Source: a virus. From it: a stretch of 31,329 nt of DNA. Each line of letters begins with the position of its first letter. Position 1 is the stretch's first letter. Where the stretch lies: IMG/VR virus record IMGVR_UViG_3300027969_000295, positions 1-31,329 of that record. One strand, given 5' to 3'. This document shows, one piece after another, positions 21,470-29,719 of this stretch. Position numbers and translations under genes: made by a program. The notes beneath the pieces are model-generated. The model saw nothing but the letters and a program-made list of their open reading frames with translations. It was not told where the DNA came from and did not search any database.

Positions 21470-22550
21470 ACAGTTCTCCTTCAGAAATTACGTCTATGAC
21501 TAAATGAATTCTATTCTCTGTTCCATTGTTGACTGCTTGATGCGGCTTACGGGTATCTAAGAACCACAAGTGCCCAACTTCCATATGAACTTTTTGTGCA
21601 TTACCTTTTGTATCCCATACAGTAAAAATCATGTTTGGATTGGTAATGATTGGAATATGCAGTCTTGCAAGTTTGCCTTTAGAGCCACCAGAGTCTTTAT
21701 CAACTTGGTCTGTGTGCCGTTCGAGTTCTCCACCGCCAGGTTTCAATTGCATGAAACGAACACGATGCACTTCTTTGTATTTACTTAGCAACTCACGCAC
21801 TTCAGGAAACATATCGTAAAGTGGTGTGTCTTGCAATTCAAATTTTACATCTTTGTTTTTTTCTTTCCAGTCATCACTCATCTCTGAAGGTTTTGTAATG
21901 AATTCTGGTTCTGGACGATAACCACGTAGTGACAATGCAGACCATGCTTTGTCTTTGTTGTAGTTACTGTAATGATTTGTGAATGCAGGTAATGTTGTTA
22001 ACTTAGCAGAAACAGATTCAATAAACTCTGATGTGATTGTACCAACATTCTTGATGCTTAGATATTCTGTTGATTCTACTTTAGGAAACGAACGTGGAAT
22101 AGGACTGTTACTCTTAAAATAAATTGCATATACTTCTCCGTATGTTGTAATCTTCGGGCCAACGTAACAGAAACCTAACTCTTCAGCCAATGCACAATGT
22201 GCTTTATTTTCTGCCCATACGGTTAACCAAAAATTGCTTCCTGACAATACAGAAATTTGTTGTTTGATAGTATTGATGTTGCCCGAAAGTTTTCCAATCG
22301 AAACATCACCCTTTACTTTTGTTGCAATAACTGTGTCACCATGCATTGTAATGTCTGATGCAACTTTGTTTACTGTTACGTCAATCATTGCGTCACCAAG
22401 CAAAACAAGAGTTCCTTTTTTCAAAGACTCTGCAATGTTATTCTTCTTATACTTTGCAAAAGGAGATAACGTATATGCATTGTAGTCTGCATACTGCGCT
22501 TCAAGCCCCTTTAGATAGTCTATGTCATATCCATGTTGCCAAGGTTTCAT
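21438..22550 (-). CDS. Fusion: GNAT-like N-domain plus Asp/Asn hydroxylase-like 2OG oxygenase
   Basis: The 370-residue protein joins two parts. Residues 1-146 look like an acyltransferase of the GNAT type, best seen in WLTVWAENKAHCALAEELGFCYVG and the following strand VYAIYF, with beta strands before. Residues about 160-365 are an aspartyl/asparaginyl beta-hydroxylase-like oxygenase: RFMQLKPGGGELERHTDQ with H279-x-D281, RLHIPIITN, GHLWFLDTRKPHQAVNN with distal H337, and R347 in ENRIHLVID. It begins by ATGA overlap with peptide deformylase and ends inside the PLP-enzyme gene. Fusion implies that acylation and hydroxylation act on one target. Whether it is protein, nucleobase or small molecule cannot be told. 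Confidence 0.82.
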   Translation of the reverse strand: MKPWQHGYDIDYLKGLEAQYADYNAYTLSPFAKYKKNNIAESLKKGTLVLLGDAMIDVTVNKVASDITMHGDTVIATKVKGDVSIGKLSGNINTIKQQISVLSGSNFWLTVWAENKAHCALAEELGFCYVGPKITTYGEVYAIYFKSNSPIPRSFPKVESTEYLSIKNVGTITSEFIESVSAKLTTLPAFTNHYSNYNKDKAWSALSLRGYRPEPEFITKPSEMSDDWKEKNKDVKFELQDTPLYDMFPEVRELLSKYKEVHRVRFMQLKPGGGELERHTDQVDKDSGGSKGKLARLHIPIITNPNMIFTVWDTKGNAQKVHMEVGHLWFLDTRKPHQAVNNGTENRIHLVIDVISEGELYESLVSVRNF

Positions 22551-23050
22551 TTTTTTACCTTACGTTTTAAAATCATTCTCTTACGCATAGCACGTTGTGA
22601 TTCAAATGCTGAAGCCTTTTGAGTATACACTTTTCCAAGCATATGGTCAAACTCATGCTGTGCAATTCTTGCTGTCATGCCAATGAACTGTTCAGTTCTC
22701 ATTTCGCCAGTTTCATCTTGAAAACGAATGCGTACTGAGTCTGGACGTTTAACGTTTAGATACAGTAAAGGAAAACTCAAGCATCCTTCTTTCATCACAA
22801 GTTCTCTGTCTGAAGTATCAACAATTTTTGGATTGAATACTGCATATGGTTCGTTGCCAGTTCTCATGACAAAGACACGATATGGTTTCCCGACCTGATT
22901 TGCTGATAGTCCAAGCCCATCACTCTTAATCATCTTATCGTGTAATGCTTGTGCAAATTCTTTTGGATCGAATGGTGGGTTTTCAAAATCAAACTCTTTG
23001 CATTCTTGCAAAAGAACGGGTGATGTTTCTGGAACAAATTCAAGGTTCAT
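22547..23050 (-). CDS. def: Peptide deformylase
   Basis: The enzyme removes the N-formyl group from new proteins. All three motifs are present: GLGLSANQ (45-52), EGCLS (88-92, metal ligand C90) and QHEFDHMLG with H132, E133 and H136. Length is 167 residues, close to bacterial enzymes and longer than some cyanophage versions; the C-terminus is a basic helix (RAMRKRMILKRKVKK). Phage deformylases are known in marine myoviruses and are thought to favour quick turnover of photosystem or phage proteins. It overlaps the 62-aa gene upstream by 11 bases and the fusion gene downstream by 4. Confidence 0.95.
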   Translation of the reverse strand: MNLEFVPETSPVLLQECKEFDFENPPFDPKEFAQALHDKMIKSDGLGLSANQVGKPYRVFVMRTGNEPYAVFNPKIVDTSDRELVMKEGCLSFPLLYLNVKRPDSVRIRFQDETGEMRTEQFIGMTARIAQHEFDHMLGKVYTQKASAFESQRAMRKRMILKRKVKK

Positions 23051-23228
23051 GTGTTTCTCCTAATACATAATTTTCTGCATAATTTTCTGCTTCTTCTAAC
23101 CCGTTAAAAAATGCAACAAACCAAGACCCTGATTCATTTCGCACTCTAACTTTATAGAATTTTTCATCTAAGTAGACATGTGCTTCTCTGTCTATATCTG
23201 TGCCATAATATTCACTCAATATTTTCAT
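23040..23228 (-). CDS. Hypothetical 62-aa protein between gp46 and deformylase
   Basis: A small protein with strands KILSEYYGTD, HVYLDEKFYKVRVR and GSWFVAFF, then an acidic helix LEEAENYAENYV. It starts by ATGA overlap with the gp46 stop and overlaps deformylase by 11 bases, so it is very likely translated. No motif suggests a function. Confidence 0.75.
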   Translation of the reverse strand: MKILSEYYGTDIDREAHVYLDEKFYKVRVRNESGSWFVAFFNGLEEAENYAENYVLGETHEP

Positions 23229-24937
23229 TTTGCAATCCTCGAAAAATTATTTACTTTTTCAAATCTAATCACGTTGGCAAACTTGTCTTGTAGAATATCA
23301 CCTTTGTGTGATATGACAAACAGATTAGAACCTTCAAGCATGTTTAGAATCTTCATCAAATCTTCTGTACCATTTGTATCTAATGATGAATCAAAGATTT
23401 CATCAAGTATCAATATGTTTGTGCTGGCGCTGTTCTTCAACTTAGCAACAGCACGCCATGTTAACATCAATGCCATATCGATGCGTTGTTTCTCACCTTC
23501 GCTGAATGATGCATACGTAAAGTCATCACGATGGCGAGACTTGATTGTCTCTTTGAATGATTCATCCAAATTGAAGTTCACAAAGAAGTCCAATGAAGCA
23601 AGATACTTGTTAACTAACTTGTTAATCACTGGTATGTATTGACGAATAATTTTCGTTTTGATGCCTGTGTCTTTCAGTAAGTTTGTTGCAATTTCATAAT
23701 ACAAACGCTCTTCAGCAATAACTTTAATTTCAGATTCTAGTTCGGCTAGTTCTGTAGTCAACGTTGCAAGTTTTTCTTGTTCTGCATTAACATCATCCTT
23801 AACAGAATTCAATCGCAAAATCTCTTTATTGATATTGTCGATATGTCTTTGATTTACTCTGACCTCACTCTGTTCAAATGTCAACTGAGAATTCAATGTT
23901 TGAATCTGTTCAGCAATTGTTTCAATTTCAACAAGTCTACCATTAACAGAACCAAGTTCATCTCTAACTTTTTTCAACGCATCTTCAACTTCAGATATTT
24001 TTTTGTTTCTCTCTTCTACGATGTGCAGTTTATATTCATTGCCGATTGCTTGCTTACATGTAGGGCAATCATCGTTGTTATGATAAAAATCAATATCCGT
24101 ATTAATCTTTTTGTGTGTCTTTCTCAAACTTTGTTCTAGCGTAGTGAATTTAGATAGCTTTGCATCCACTTTAGATTTGTCTGATATTTGTGTACAGATT
24201 TCTGACAAAGTTGTTTGTAGTGCCGTGCATCTAGTTTCACTCTCAACAATCAATGATTGTGTGTTAGCAATGTCTTGTTGCTTAGATAAAATCTGAGTAG
24301 CATTGTTCTTGTTCAACGAATCAATAAACTGAATCTGATATTGAATCTTTTCACTCTTCAAGTCTACTGCATACTTTGACTGCGAATGTTTTTCTTTCAG
24401 CAAAAGAAACTTATCTTTGAGAACGCTATTCATGCGTGAGAAGATTTGAATGTCTAACAAGTCTTCGATGATAGAACGTCTATCGCTTGCAGATAACTGC
24501 ATGAATGGAGTAAACGATGCTGACCCCAACAAAACAATTTGAGTGAATGATTTGTAATTGAGTTTGAGAATGAATTTCTCTAGATGTTCTTGATAGTCTT
24601 TGACTGCGGCATCTTGATTGACTAGATGACCATTGCAGTAAATCTCAAACACGTTTGGTTTGATACCACGAACAATTTTGTATGACTTGTTGCCTGTGTC
24701 AAATTCGATTTCGACAGTACAATCTTTTTGATTGATTGTATTGACAAGCTGTCCTTTGTTGATATTACGAAATGGTTTTCCAAACAGCACAAAGCACAAT
24801 GCATCAAGCATAGTAGATTTACCTGAACCATTGGCGCCAACAATCAATGTAGTATTGTTGCCATCTAAGTTCAGTTCAGTAAAGAAGTTACCAGTTGATA
24901 GAAAGTTCTTCCATCTCAAATTACGAAAAATAATCAT
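23225..24937 (-). CDS. 46: gp46, SbcC/Rad50-like ATPase subunit of the recombination nuclease
   Basis: gp46 and gp47 process DNA ends to start recombination-dependent replication and help degrade host DNA. The 570-residue protein (T4: 560) has Walker A GANGSGKS at 34-41, a long coiled-coil with the zinc hook CPTC at 291-294, the ABC signature FSEGEKQR (478-485) and Walker B ILILDEIFD near 508-515. All are intact. It follows gp47 with an ATGA overlap, as expected for a stoichiometric complex. Confidence 0.97.
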   Translation of the reverse strand: MIIFRNLRWKNFLSTGNFFTELNLDGNNTTLIVGANGSGKSTMLDALCFVLFGKPFRNINKGQLVNTINQKDCTVEIEFDTGNKSYKIVRGIKPNVFEIYCNGHLVNQDAAVKDYQEHLEKFILKLNYKSFTQIVLLGSASFTPFMQLSASDRRSIIEDLLDIQIFSRMNSVLKDKFLLLKEKHSQSKYAVDLKSEKIQYQIQFIDSLNKNNATQILSKQQDIANTQSLIVESETRCTALQTTLSEICTQISDKSKVDAKLSKFTTLEQSLRKTHKKINTDIDFYHNNDDCPTCKQAIGNEYKLHIVEERNKKISEVEDALKKVRDELGSVNGRLVEIETIAEQIQTLNSQLTFEQSEVRVNQRHIDNINKEILRLNSVKDDVNAEQEKLATLTTELAELESEIKVIAEERLYYEIATNLLKDTGIKTKIIRQYIPVINKLVNKYLASLDFFVNFNLDESFKETIKSRHRDDFTYASFSEGEKQRIDMALMLTWRAVAKLKNSASTNILILDEIFDSSLDTNGTEDLMKILNMLEGSNLFVISHKGDILQDKFANVIRFEKVNNFSRIAK

Positions 24938-26007
24938 TCTATATTTTCTTTGGATAGTGCCTCAACGTAAAGTTCACGCATCAATGTTTTAAGTTTATTA
25001 GTGTCTGAAATATTTAGGCTTTGTGTATCAATGAATGAAGAAAGAATTGTCATGGTGTCTTGCGCTTGGTCAATAATATCACTATCAGTTTCTTCATTCG
25101 ATGCAGTAAAGTCTTCAACAATCGTAACGTCTACAGGACCAAATTTATAAATCTCATCTATCAACTTTTCAAATAGATAAGGATCCTGTTTATTCAAAAC
25201 AACAACTTTCACATAAGCATTTGCATACTTAGAAAAGTCTATGTCTTTCAAGTCTTCAATCTTTAATTCATTGTCATCATAATTTATCTTATAGAACATT
25301 CGATGAGGATTCTCTACGAACGTTGTCTTCATTGTCTCTGTGTCTAATATACCAAAATGCTTTTTGTCTTTGTAATCATTCCAAAACAATTCATAAGGTG
25401 CACCAACATACGTGATGTTGTCGTGCTGTGATGGCGTATGATAGTGTCCGCTGTATACATGATTATAGTTGTTTAGAAACTTATAGTCAAGTCCTTCATG
25501 GCTATCTACACCACGGAACAATGGGAAGCCAGCAAGTTCAAAGTGTCCCATACACAATGGAGAAGATGTGTTCTTTACAAACTCATAAATTTCTTCTTCA
25601 TTGCTTTTGCAAATCCATGGTATCATATCGATTTTGATTCCATCAACTTCAAGTGTACCAGGCTTCTGCCATAGTACAATGTTGTGATAATCTCTTAGCA
25701 ACAAGTCTGGAGAATTAACTTCCAGACTTTCTTTCCAAAAGATATCGTGATTGCCAATCAATGCGTGAAGGGTAATGCCTTCTTCAACGCATCTGTCAAA
25801 GAAGTATCTGCGACTTTCCATCAATGAATGGAAGTTAATATACTTTCGTCTGTCAAATAAATCGCCAAGTTGAATAATTGTTCTTACGCCACGCTCTGCC
25901 AATTGTGGAAAGAATGTTTCATCATAAAATTTTTCATAGTAAGCATGAAACGCTTTGGAGTCATTTCTAACACCAAAGTGCGTATCACCTAATAGACATA
26001 TTCTCAT
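24934..26007 (-). CDS. 47: gp47, SbcD/Mre11-like nuclease subunit
   Basis: The 357-residue protein (T4: 339) shows the calcineurin-like phosphoesterase motifs: D8-x-H10 (LLGDTHFG), GDLFDRR with D49, GNHD with N86 and H87, GHFE near 154-157, and the metal-binding GHYH near 187-190. It makes the two-metal active site that cuts DNA, driven by the gp46 ATPase. It overlaps the small gene upstream by 23 bases and gp46 by 4. Confidence 0.97.
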   Translation of the reverse strand: MRICLLGDTHFGVRNDSKAFHAYYEKFYDETFFPQLAERGVRTIIQLGDLFDRRKYINFHSLMESRRYFFDRCVEEGITLHALIGNHDIFWKESLEVNSPDLLLRDYHNIVLWQKPGTLEVDGIKIDMIPWICKSNEEEIYEFVKNTSSPLCMGHFELAGFPLFRGVDSHEGLDYKFLNNYNHVYSGHYHTPSQHDNITYVGAPYELFWNDYKDKKHFGILDTETMKTTFVENPHRMFYKINYDDNELKIEDLKDIDFSKYANAYVKVVVLNKQDPYLFEKLIDEIYKFGPVDVTIVEDFTASNEETDSDIIDQAQDTMTILSSFIDTQSLNISDTNKLKTLMRELYVEALSKENIE

Positions 26008-26173
26008 ACTTTCGTTGCCCTTGCTTCTTCATTGTTGTACCTAAAGACTTGTCAATTATAGCACGAATTGCAGTCAAATGCAAGATAGCGGCATCTCTTA
26101 AATCTTGCGGTGACCTTTTATTGTCTACAATCTTTAGCCAATTCTCAAGTTGGGCTGGTATTGGTGTCTGCAT
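25985..26173 (-). CDS. Small helical protein between gp55 and gp47
   Basis: I start at MQTPIPAQLENWLKIVDNK, which has GGAG 8 bases upstream; the longer frame runs 66 bases further inside gp55. The product of 62 residues has helices AQLENWLKIV and LRDAAILHLTAIRAIIDKSL and a basic C-terminus (MKKQGQRKYENMSIR). Small genes of this look occupy this place in other aquatic T4-like phages as I recall. It overlaps gp55 by 29 bases and gp47 by 23. Function unknown. Confidence 0.8.
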   Translation of the reverse strand: MQTPIPAQLENWLKIVDNKRSPQDLRDAAILHLTAIRAIIDKSLGTTMKKQGQRKYENMSIR

Positions 26174-26771
26174 TATCGTTCTCCAGAAATTCATCAAATA
26201 CAGTTTCTGTCTTTTTCTTTCTAGGCTTTGCACTGGCAATCTTTTTCTCTTTATTCACTTCGAATGCTTTGATAAAGTCGCTAATGAATTCTTCGCTGTA
26301 TGAATCATGCATCACGCCGTTTAGACTTGAAGAAACATATTCTTCGCCATTGTTTTCAATGAGAGAAGTAATGATTAAATTGTCCATGCTCTTATACTTG
26401 ATGTACAAATGTTTTTTCTCTTTTTGAATTCTTCGCAAGAATGCATAGTAGATGATTTGGGTAAAATATGCAAATGGATTCTTAGACTTCTCAGGATCAA
26501 AATTATCAATGTACAGTAGACAGTTTTCAATACCATCAGATACCATATCTTCTTTGAATGTGTAGTTTGCAAAATTTGGCTTACGTGCCAAGTGGGTTGC
26601 AATTTTAAACAAGCATTCGCCAATGTACTCAGGTACTCTTGGGCGCTCTCCATTCGTTGCTTCTGCTTCTTTGACGCCTGCACGAAAGACAACCATCTCT
26701 TCTAAGAAATGTTCGTTGTTTACGTAATGTTTTACTTTTGCTGGTTTAGCGGTAGTGGTAGTAATAGTCAT
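26145..26771 (-). CDS. 55: gp55, late-transcription sigma factor
   Basis: gp55 directs host RNA polymerase to late promoters (TATAAATA), with gp33 and the clamp gp45. The 208-residue protein (T4: 185) contains the sigma region 2-like block YTFKEDMVSDGIENCLLYIDNFDPEKSKNPFAYFTQIIYYAFLRRI, broken here for clarity at its motifs: MVSDGIENCLLYIDNFD and NPFAYFTQIIYYAFLRRIQ. The first part is a longer N-terminal extension and the last 50 residues are basic. Its predicted target boxes occur at 7536, 29720 and 31163. It lies beside gp47, as in T4-like genomes. Confidence 0.93.
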   Translation of the reverse strand: MTITTTTAKPAKVKHYVNNEHFLEEMVVFRAGVKEAEATNGERPRVPEYIGECLFKIATHLARKPNFANYTFKEDMVSDGIENCLLYIDNFDPEKSKNPFAYFTQIIYYAFLRRIQKEKKHLYIKYKSMDNLIITSLIENNGEEYVSSSLNGVMHDSYSEEFISDFIKAFEVNKEKKIASAKPRKKKTETVFDEFLENDNADTNTSPT

Positions 26772-26787
26772 GTTTCACCTCAGTTAG

Positions 26788-26816
26788 TTGACAAACACTT
26801 GACAATGAGTTATTAT
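26788..26816 (+). promoter_or_regulatory. Sigma70-type promoter pointing rightwards, antisense to UvsW operon
   Basis: On the plus strand TTGACA (26788-26793) is followed by 17 bases and TATTAT (26811-26816), the same quality as the good minus-strand promoters. Transcription would start near 26823 and run against the Sm-like and uvsW genes. There is no plus-strand gene downstream that I trust. Confidence 0.5.
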
Positions 26817-26840
26817 TGCTGTGTCCTGTTTGATAAACAC

Positions 26841-27242
26841 TTAATGTAATATATGATTGTTAGATGAAGTCATTGCTACTCTCATCTTATCAATCTCTTC
26901 CTTAATTTCAGACATCCTGTCTTCTGATGGACTTTCATTGTCAATCTCATCATCATCAGGCTCATTGTCCAAATCAAATTCGTTATATGCTTCGCCATAA
27001 ACTCTAACAATTTCTGTAGTAGCTTCTGACACGGAAACAATACTTTGTTTAAAGATTCTAGCAGGAATGCTAAAATTCATAAGTGGATCCCATTTTGTAA
27101 GAGATAAACTGTACATGTGTTCATCTCTAGGAACAACAACAACTCTCATGGGTCTATGCACTTCAATGAAGCCTCTACTTTCCTCAACAACATTTCCGAT
27201 GAGTGTATCACCGTTTGTTAATTTTAGTACTTTGCACAGCAT
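26841..27242 (-). CDS. Sm-like small beta-barrel protein (paralog 2) with acidic tail
   Basis: The 133-residue protein opens with CKVLKLTNGDTLIGNVVEESRG, then strands FIEVHRPMRVVVVP and YSLSLTKWDPL. It shares this opening and the later Y-N-E segment with the 101-residue protein at 6208-6513. After the barrel-like part comes a very acidic stretch (NEFDLDNEPDDDEIDNES) and a final helix. The acidic tail recalls bacterial RNA chaperones such as Hfq, but this is analogy only. It is coupled to uvsW by a TAATG junction. The 68-base gap after it holds an outward promoter and direct repeats of AAACACTT. Confidence 0.82.
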   Translation of the reverse strand: MLCKVLKLTNGDTLIGNVVEESRGFIEVHRPMRVVVVPRDEHMYSLSLTKWDPLMNFSIPARIFKQSIVSVSEATTEIVRVYGEAYNEFDLDNEPDDDEIDNESPSEDRMSEIKEEIDKMRVAMTSSNNHILH

Positions 27243-28702
27243 TATTCTTCCTTTAAATTTAACGTATAGATTTTATATTCAAACTTTTCATCGTTGTAGA
27301 TTTTCATCCGTTCAATAAAATGTTCTAACGTAAAATTCTTCCTACTCTTATAAGTCATGTCATCAGATATGTCATATAGAATAGCTTCTTTTTTATTGTC
27401 ACCCAAACGCAATCCTCGCCCAATAGATTGTAGTGTTCTAATCTTACTCTTGCTTGGTGAAGCAAAAATAACATTGTGTAGATTACGAATGTTAATACCA
27501 GTAGAGAATGTTCCATACGATGCTACGATAATTGCATTCTCTTCTTCTTCAGTAATTCTACGAACTTCTTCTCTTTCATCTACGCCAACCGCACCATGAA
27601 TAAAGAATACAGGTCTATTTTCTTCTACTGCGTCCTTAATCATATTATACAGTATTCTGCCGTGCTTGTCAACAAATTGATAGAGTAGAAGAGTGTTACC
27701 TTCTAAACTCATAGTTAGATTTCTAATGAATCTATTTCGTGACGGCTTACCTATAATGTAATTTATCTCATCTTGATATTTAAAATTCTTACCTAGTTTA
27801 CACGATTCTTCATTGTGCTTAAGTACCAATGCTTTGATTCTAAACTTAGCTAATCGTCCAGAGTCAATCAATTCTTTTGTTGTTGTAATCTGTTTGACTT
27901 TACCGAATAATCCTTCTAAGACTAATCTATGTGTTTGTGTTCCATCTAGTGTGCCTGTCAATCCAAATCTATATTTGCACTCTGTTAGTTTTGTTAGAAT
28001 AGATATCAACGACTTTGCTTTAAACAAATGCGCTTCATCTCCAACAACTAATTCAAATTCTTCAAACCATTCTTTTGGCATCTTGTAAATTGATTGCCAT
28101 GTAGATATGACAATGGGGCAATCAGTTTGTTTGCTTGCACCTGACATAATCTGGTGTATGTATTTATCACTCTCAAATCCATAGTCTGCAAAGTCTTTGT
28201 ATAGCTGTGCGACAAGTGAGATAGTAGGAACAATGATAAGAGTTTTGCAATTTAAATATCTCGCAATGAGATATATGATAAGCGACTTGCCAGATGCTGT
28301 TGGTGATACTAATAAGTTTCTTCTACTACGTACTGCATGAATGAATGCATCTATTTGATAGTCTCTGACTTCAAATGGCACACCTAGAGTATCAATAAAG
28401 TCTTTTGCTTCTGCTACAGAGAATTCATCATACGTTTCTACTGATTCATCAAACTCAATTGTGTAGTCACGTTCTTTAGCAAACTTTTCTAAGTATGGAA
28501 TCAAACCATAATAGATTTGTCTGTTCTGAGAATTGAATAGACGTATCTTTCCATCCCACACTTTGTTTTTAAATGCGGGCATGAATTTGTAACCGGGAAC
28601 GTAGAACGTGAAGTATTCATTCAACTCCATTGCATCGGAGTTCTCACACTTGATGTGTGCGTAGACTTCATCTACTTTTGAGATATAGAGTTTATTGTAC
28701 AC
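27242..28702 (-). CDS. uvsW: UvsW, recombination DNA/RNA helicase
   Basis: UvsW is the T4 superfamily 2 helicase that unwinds R-loops and branched DNA, remodels stalled forks and shuts off origin replication late in infection. The 486-residue protein (T4: 503) has Walker A SPTASGKS at 133-140, DEAH at 222-225, motif III-like FGLTGTLDG and motif VI QSIGRGLR, and an N-terminal DNA-binding domain before about residue 100. It overlaps UvsY by 11 bases. Confidence 0.95.
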   Translation of the reverse strand: MYNKLYISKVDEVYAHIKCENSDAMELNEYFTFYVPGYKFMPAFKNKVWDGKIRLFNSQNRQIYYGLIPYLEKFAKERDYTIEFDESVETYDEFSVAEAKDFIDTLGVPFEVRDYQIDAFIHAVRSRRNLLVSPTASGKSLIIYLIARYLNCKTLIIVPTISLVAQLYKDFADYGFESDKYIHQIMSGASKQTDCPIVISTWQSIYKMPKEWFEEFELVVGDEAHLFKAKSLISILTKLTECKYRFGLTGTLDGTQTHRLVLEGLFGKVKQITTTKELIDSGRLAKFRIKALVLKHNEESCKLGKNFKYQDEINYIIGKPSRNRFIRNLTMSLEGNTLLLYQFVDKHGRILYNMIKDAVEENRPVFFIHGAVGVDEREEVRRITEEEENAIIVASYGTFSTGINIRNLHNVIFASPSKSKIRTLQSIGRGLRLGDNKKEAILYDISDDMTYKSRKNFTLEHFIERMKIYNDEKFEYKIYTLNLKEE

Positions 28703-29129
28703 CTTGCGTAAACTTCTTCCATTCTATAGCATTCTTAATCTGAAAATTGCGTTGGTTGAGATTCTTAATGACCTCTTCCAAAAACGCTAACTTTTCTTTT
28801 TGATTGATTATGCGAACATTGTTCTGTATAATATCTTTATCAGAGTCAAGGTACATATCAACTTCATTCTTCATCAATCGTTTAACAAAAGGCTCCCAAT
28901 TGAGTTCGTCAAGTTCTTCTTGTGAAAGTTTTCCATTGTAATACTCATACTTCTTCAAAGATAAATCTTTGCTTTGAAACTCAAGTGCTTTGAGTTTGCG
29001 TCTTTCATCAAAATAAATTTTGAGATATTTACTGTGTAGTTCTGGTATCTTCAGAGATGCGATACCTAACTCTGTGGAGTCAACTGTAGCATCTAATCTC
29101 CACTCTTCCATCATTTGGTCTAATGTCAT
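28692..29129 (-). CDS. uvsY: UvsY, recombination mediator
   Basis: UvsY loads UvsX onto gp32-covered ssDNA. I start at MTLDQMMEEWRLDATVDST since GGGGAT lies just upstream; the longer frame adds six residues. The 145-residue protein (T4: 137) is helical. The segments IPELHSKYLKIYFDERRKLKALE and LKKYEYYNGKL match the T4 helix followed by LDYYSGRG in character, and the adjacent uvsW confirms it. It is the first gene after a sigma70-type promoter, so this recombination unit is probably switched on before the structural genes on its right. Confidence 0.88.
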   Translation of the reverse strand: MTLDQMMEEWRLDATVDSTELGIASLKIPELHSKYLKIYFDERRKLKALEFQSKDLSLKKYEYYNGKLSQEELDELNWEPFVKRLMKNEVDMYLDSDKDIIQNNVRIINQKEKLAFLEEVIKNLNQRNFQIKNAIEWKKFTQGVQ

Positions 29130-29159
29130 ATTCAATCCCCATATCAAGTCAATCTAATC

Positions 29160-29188
29160 ATAATAACACATTCCTAGGCAAATGTCAA
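29160..29188 (-). promoter_or_regulatory. Sigma70-type promoter for uvsY-uvsW
   Basis: On the minus strand TTGACA (29183-29188) is separated by 17 bases from TATTAT (29160-29165). The -35 overlaps the end of the tail tube-like gene. The leader is about 24 bases. Confidence 0.8.
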
Positions 29189-29700
29189 ATGTTTGTTGCT
29201 TCGTAGTAAGTATAGTTAAACGTTACTGTAGAGGTAATAAACTCTTGATTATCTACAGAAGAAAATTGCATGTCTCCTAAGTCGGTAGGATATACGCCAT
29301 AGAATTCAATTTTAAAGTTTGGATTGTTTGCGTTTGTCTTAATGAACAATGTTGCATCAGAAGTTACGCTATTAATCAATTCATCGTTATCTTGCAAGCC
29401 GCCTCTCTTATCATACCCTTTTGGATTACCTAGCTTGAATATCCAATTGTAGATTTCATACCACGATTGCATGTCTTCATCAACTATGAATGTTAAAGCT
29501 AACGTACCAAAGTTGATTTGATTTCCCGGTAGACTTAATGCAGAAAATGGTGTGTTAACGCTAGTCGATTGTAATGACATGCTTGGCAAGTTTACAGCTT
29601 GTACAAAATATGTGAAGTTGGGAATTCGTCTAAGAATAAAATCAAATTTATTATTAGAAAGAAAACTTCTATTTACTGGTGTTGTTGTTAGGGTAGCCAT
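29185..29700 (-). CDS. Tail tube-like protein (gp19 family)
   Basis: The 171-residue protein resembles gp19-type tail tube proteins (T4: 163). FDFILRRIPNFTYFVQAVNLPSMSL corresponds to the start of the tube fold, and the C-terminal block FYGVYPTDLGDMQFSS and FITSTVTFNYTYYE parallels IKGLWPTNVGELQLDW and FEVTLALDYWE of T4 gp19. In T4 gene 19 lies before genes 20-23, so a copy between gp23 and uvsY is out of order. It may be a second tube-like protein such as a baseplate tube initiator (gp54 type). It has a late-type promoter (CATAAATA) and a GGAG ribosome site. Confidence 0.75.
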   Translation of the reverse strand: MATLTTTPVNRSFLSNNKFDFILRRIPNFTYFVQAVNLPSMSLQSTSVNTPFSALSLPGNQINFGTLALTFIVDEDMQSWYEIYNWIFKLGNPKGYDKRGGLQDNDELINSVTSDATLFIKTNANNPNFKIEFYGVYPTDLGDMQFSSVDNQEFITSTVTFNYTYYEATNI

Positions 29701-29719
29701 ATTATCTCCTCTTGTCTTC

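Noticed and set aside
23178-23642. 154-residue plus-strand frame
   Set aside because: Antisense to gp46 and the 62-residue gene; not consistent with the one-strand operon layout.
28151-28158. TATTTATC on the plus strand, near the late box complement
   Set aside because: It is inside uvsW coding sequence and one base off, with no gene start following.
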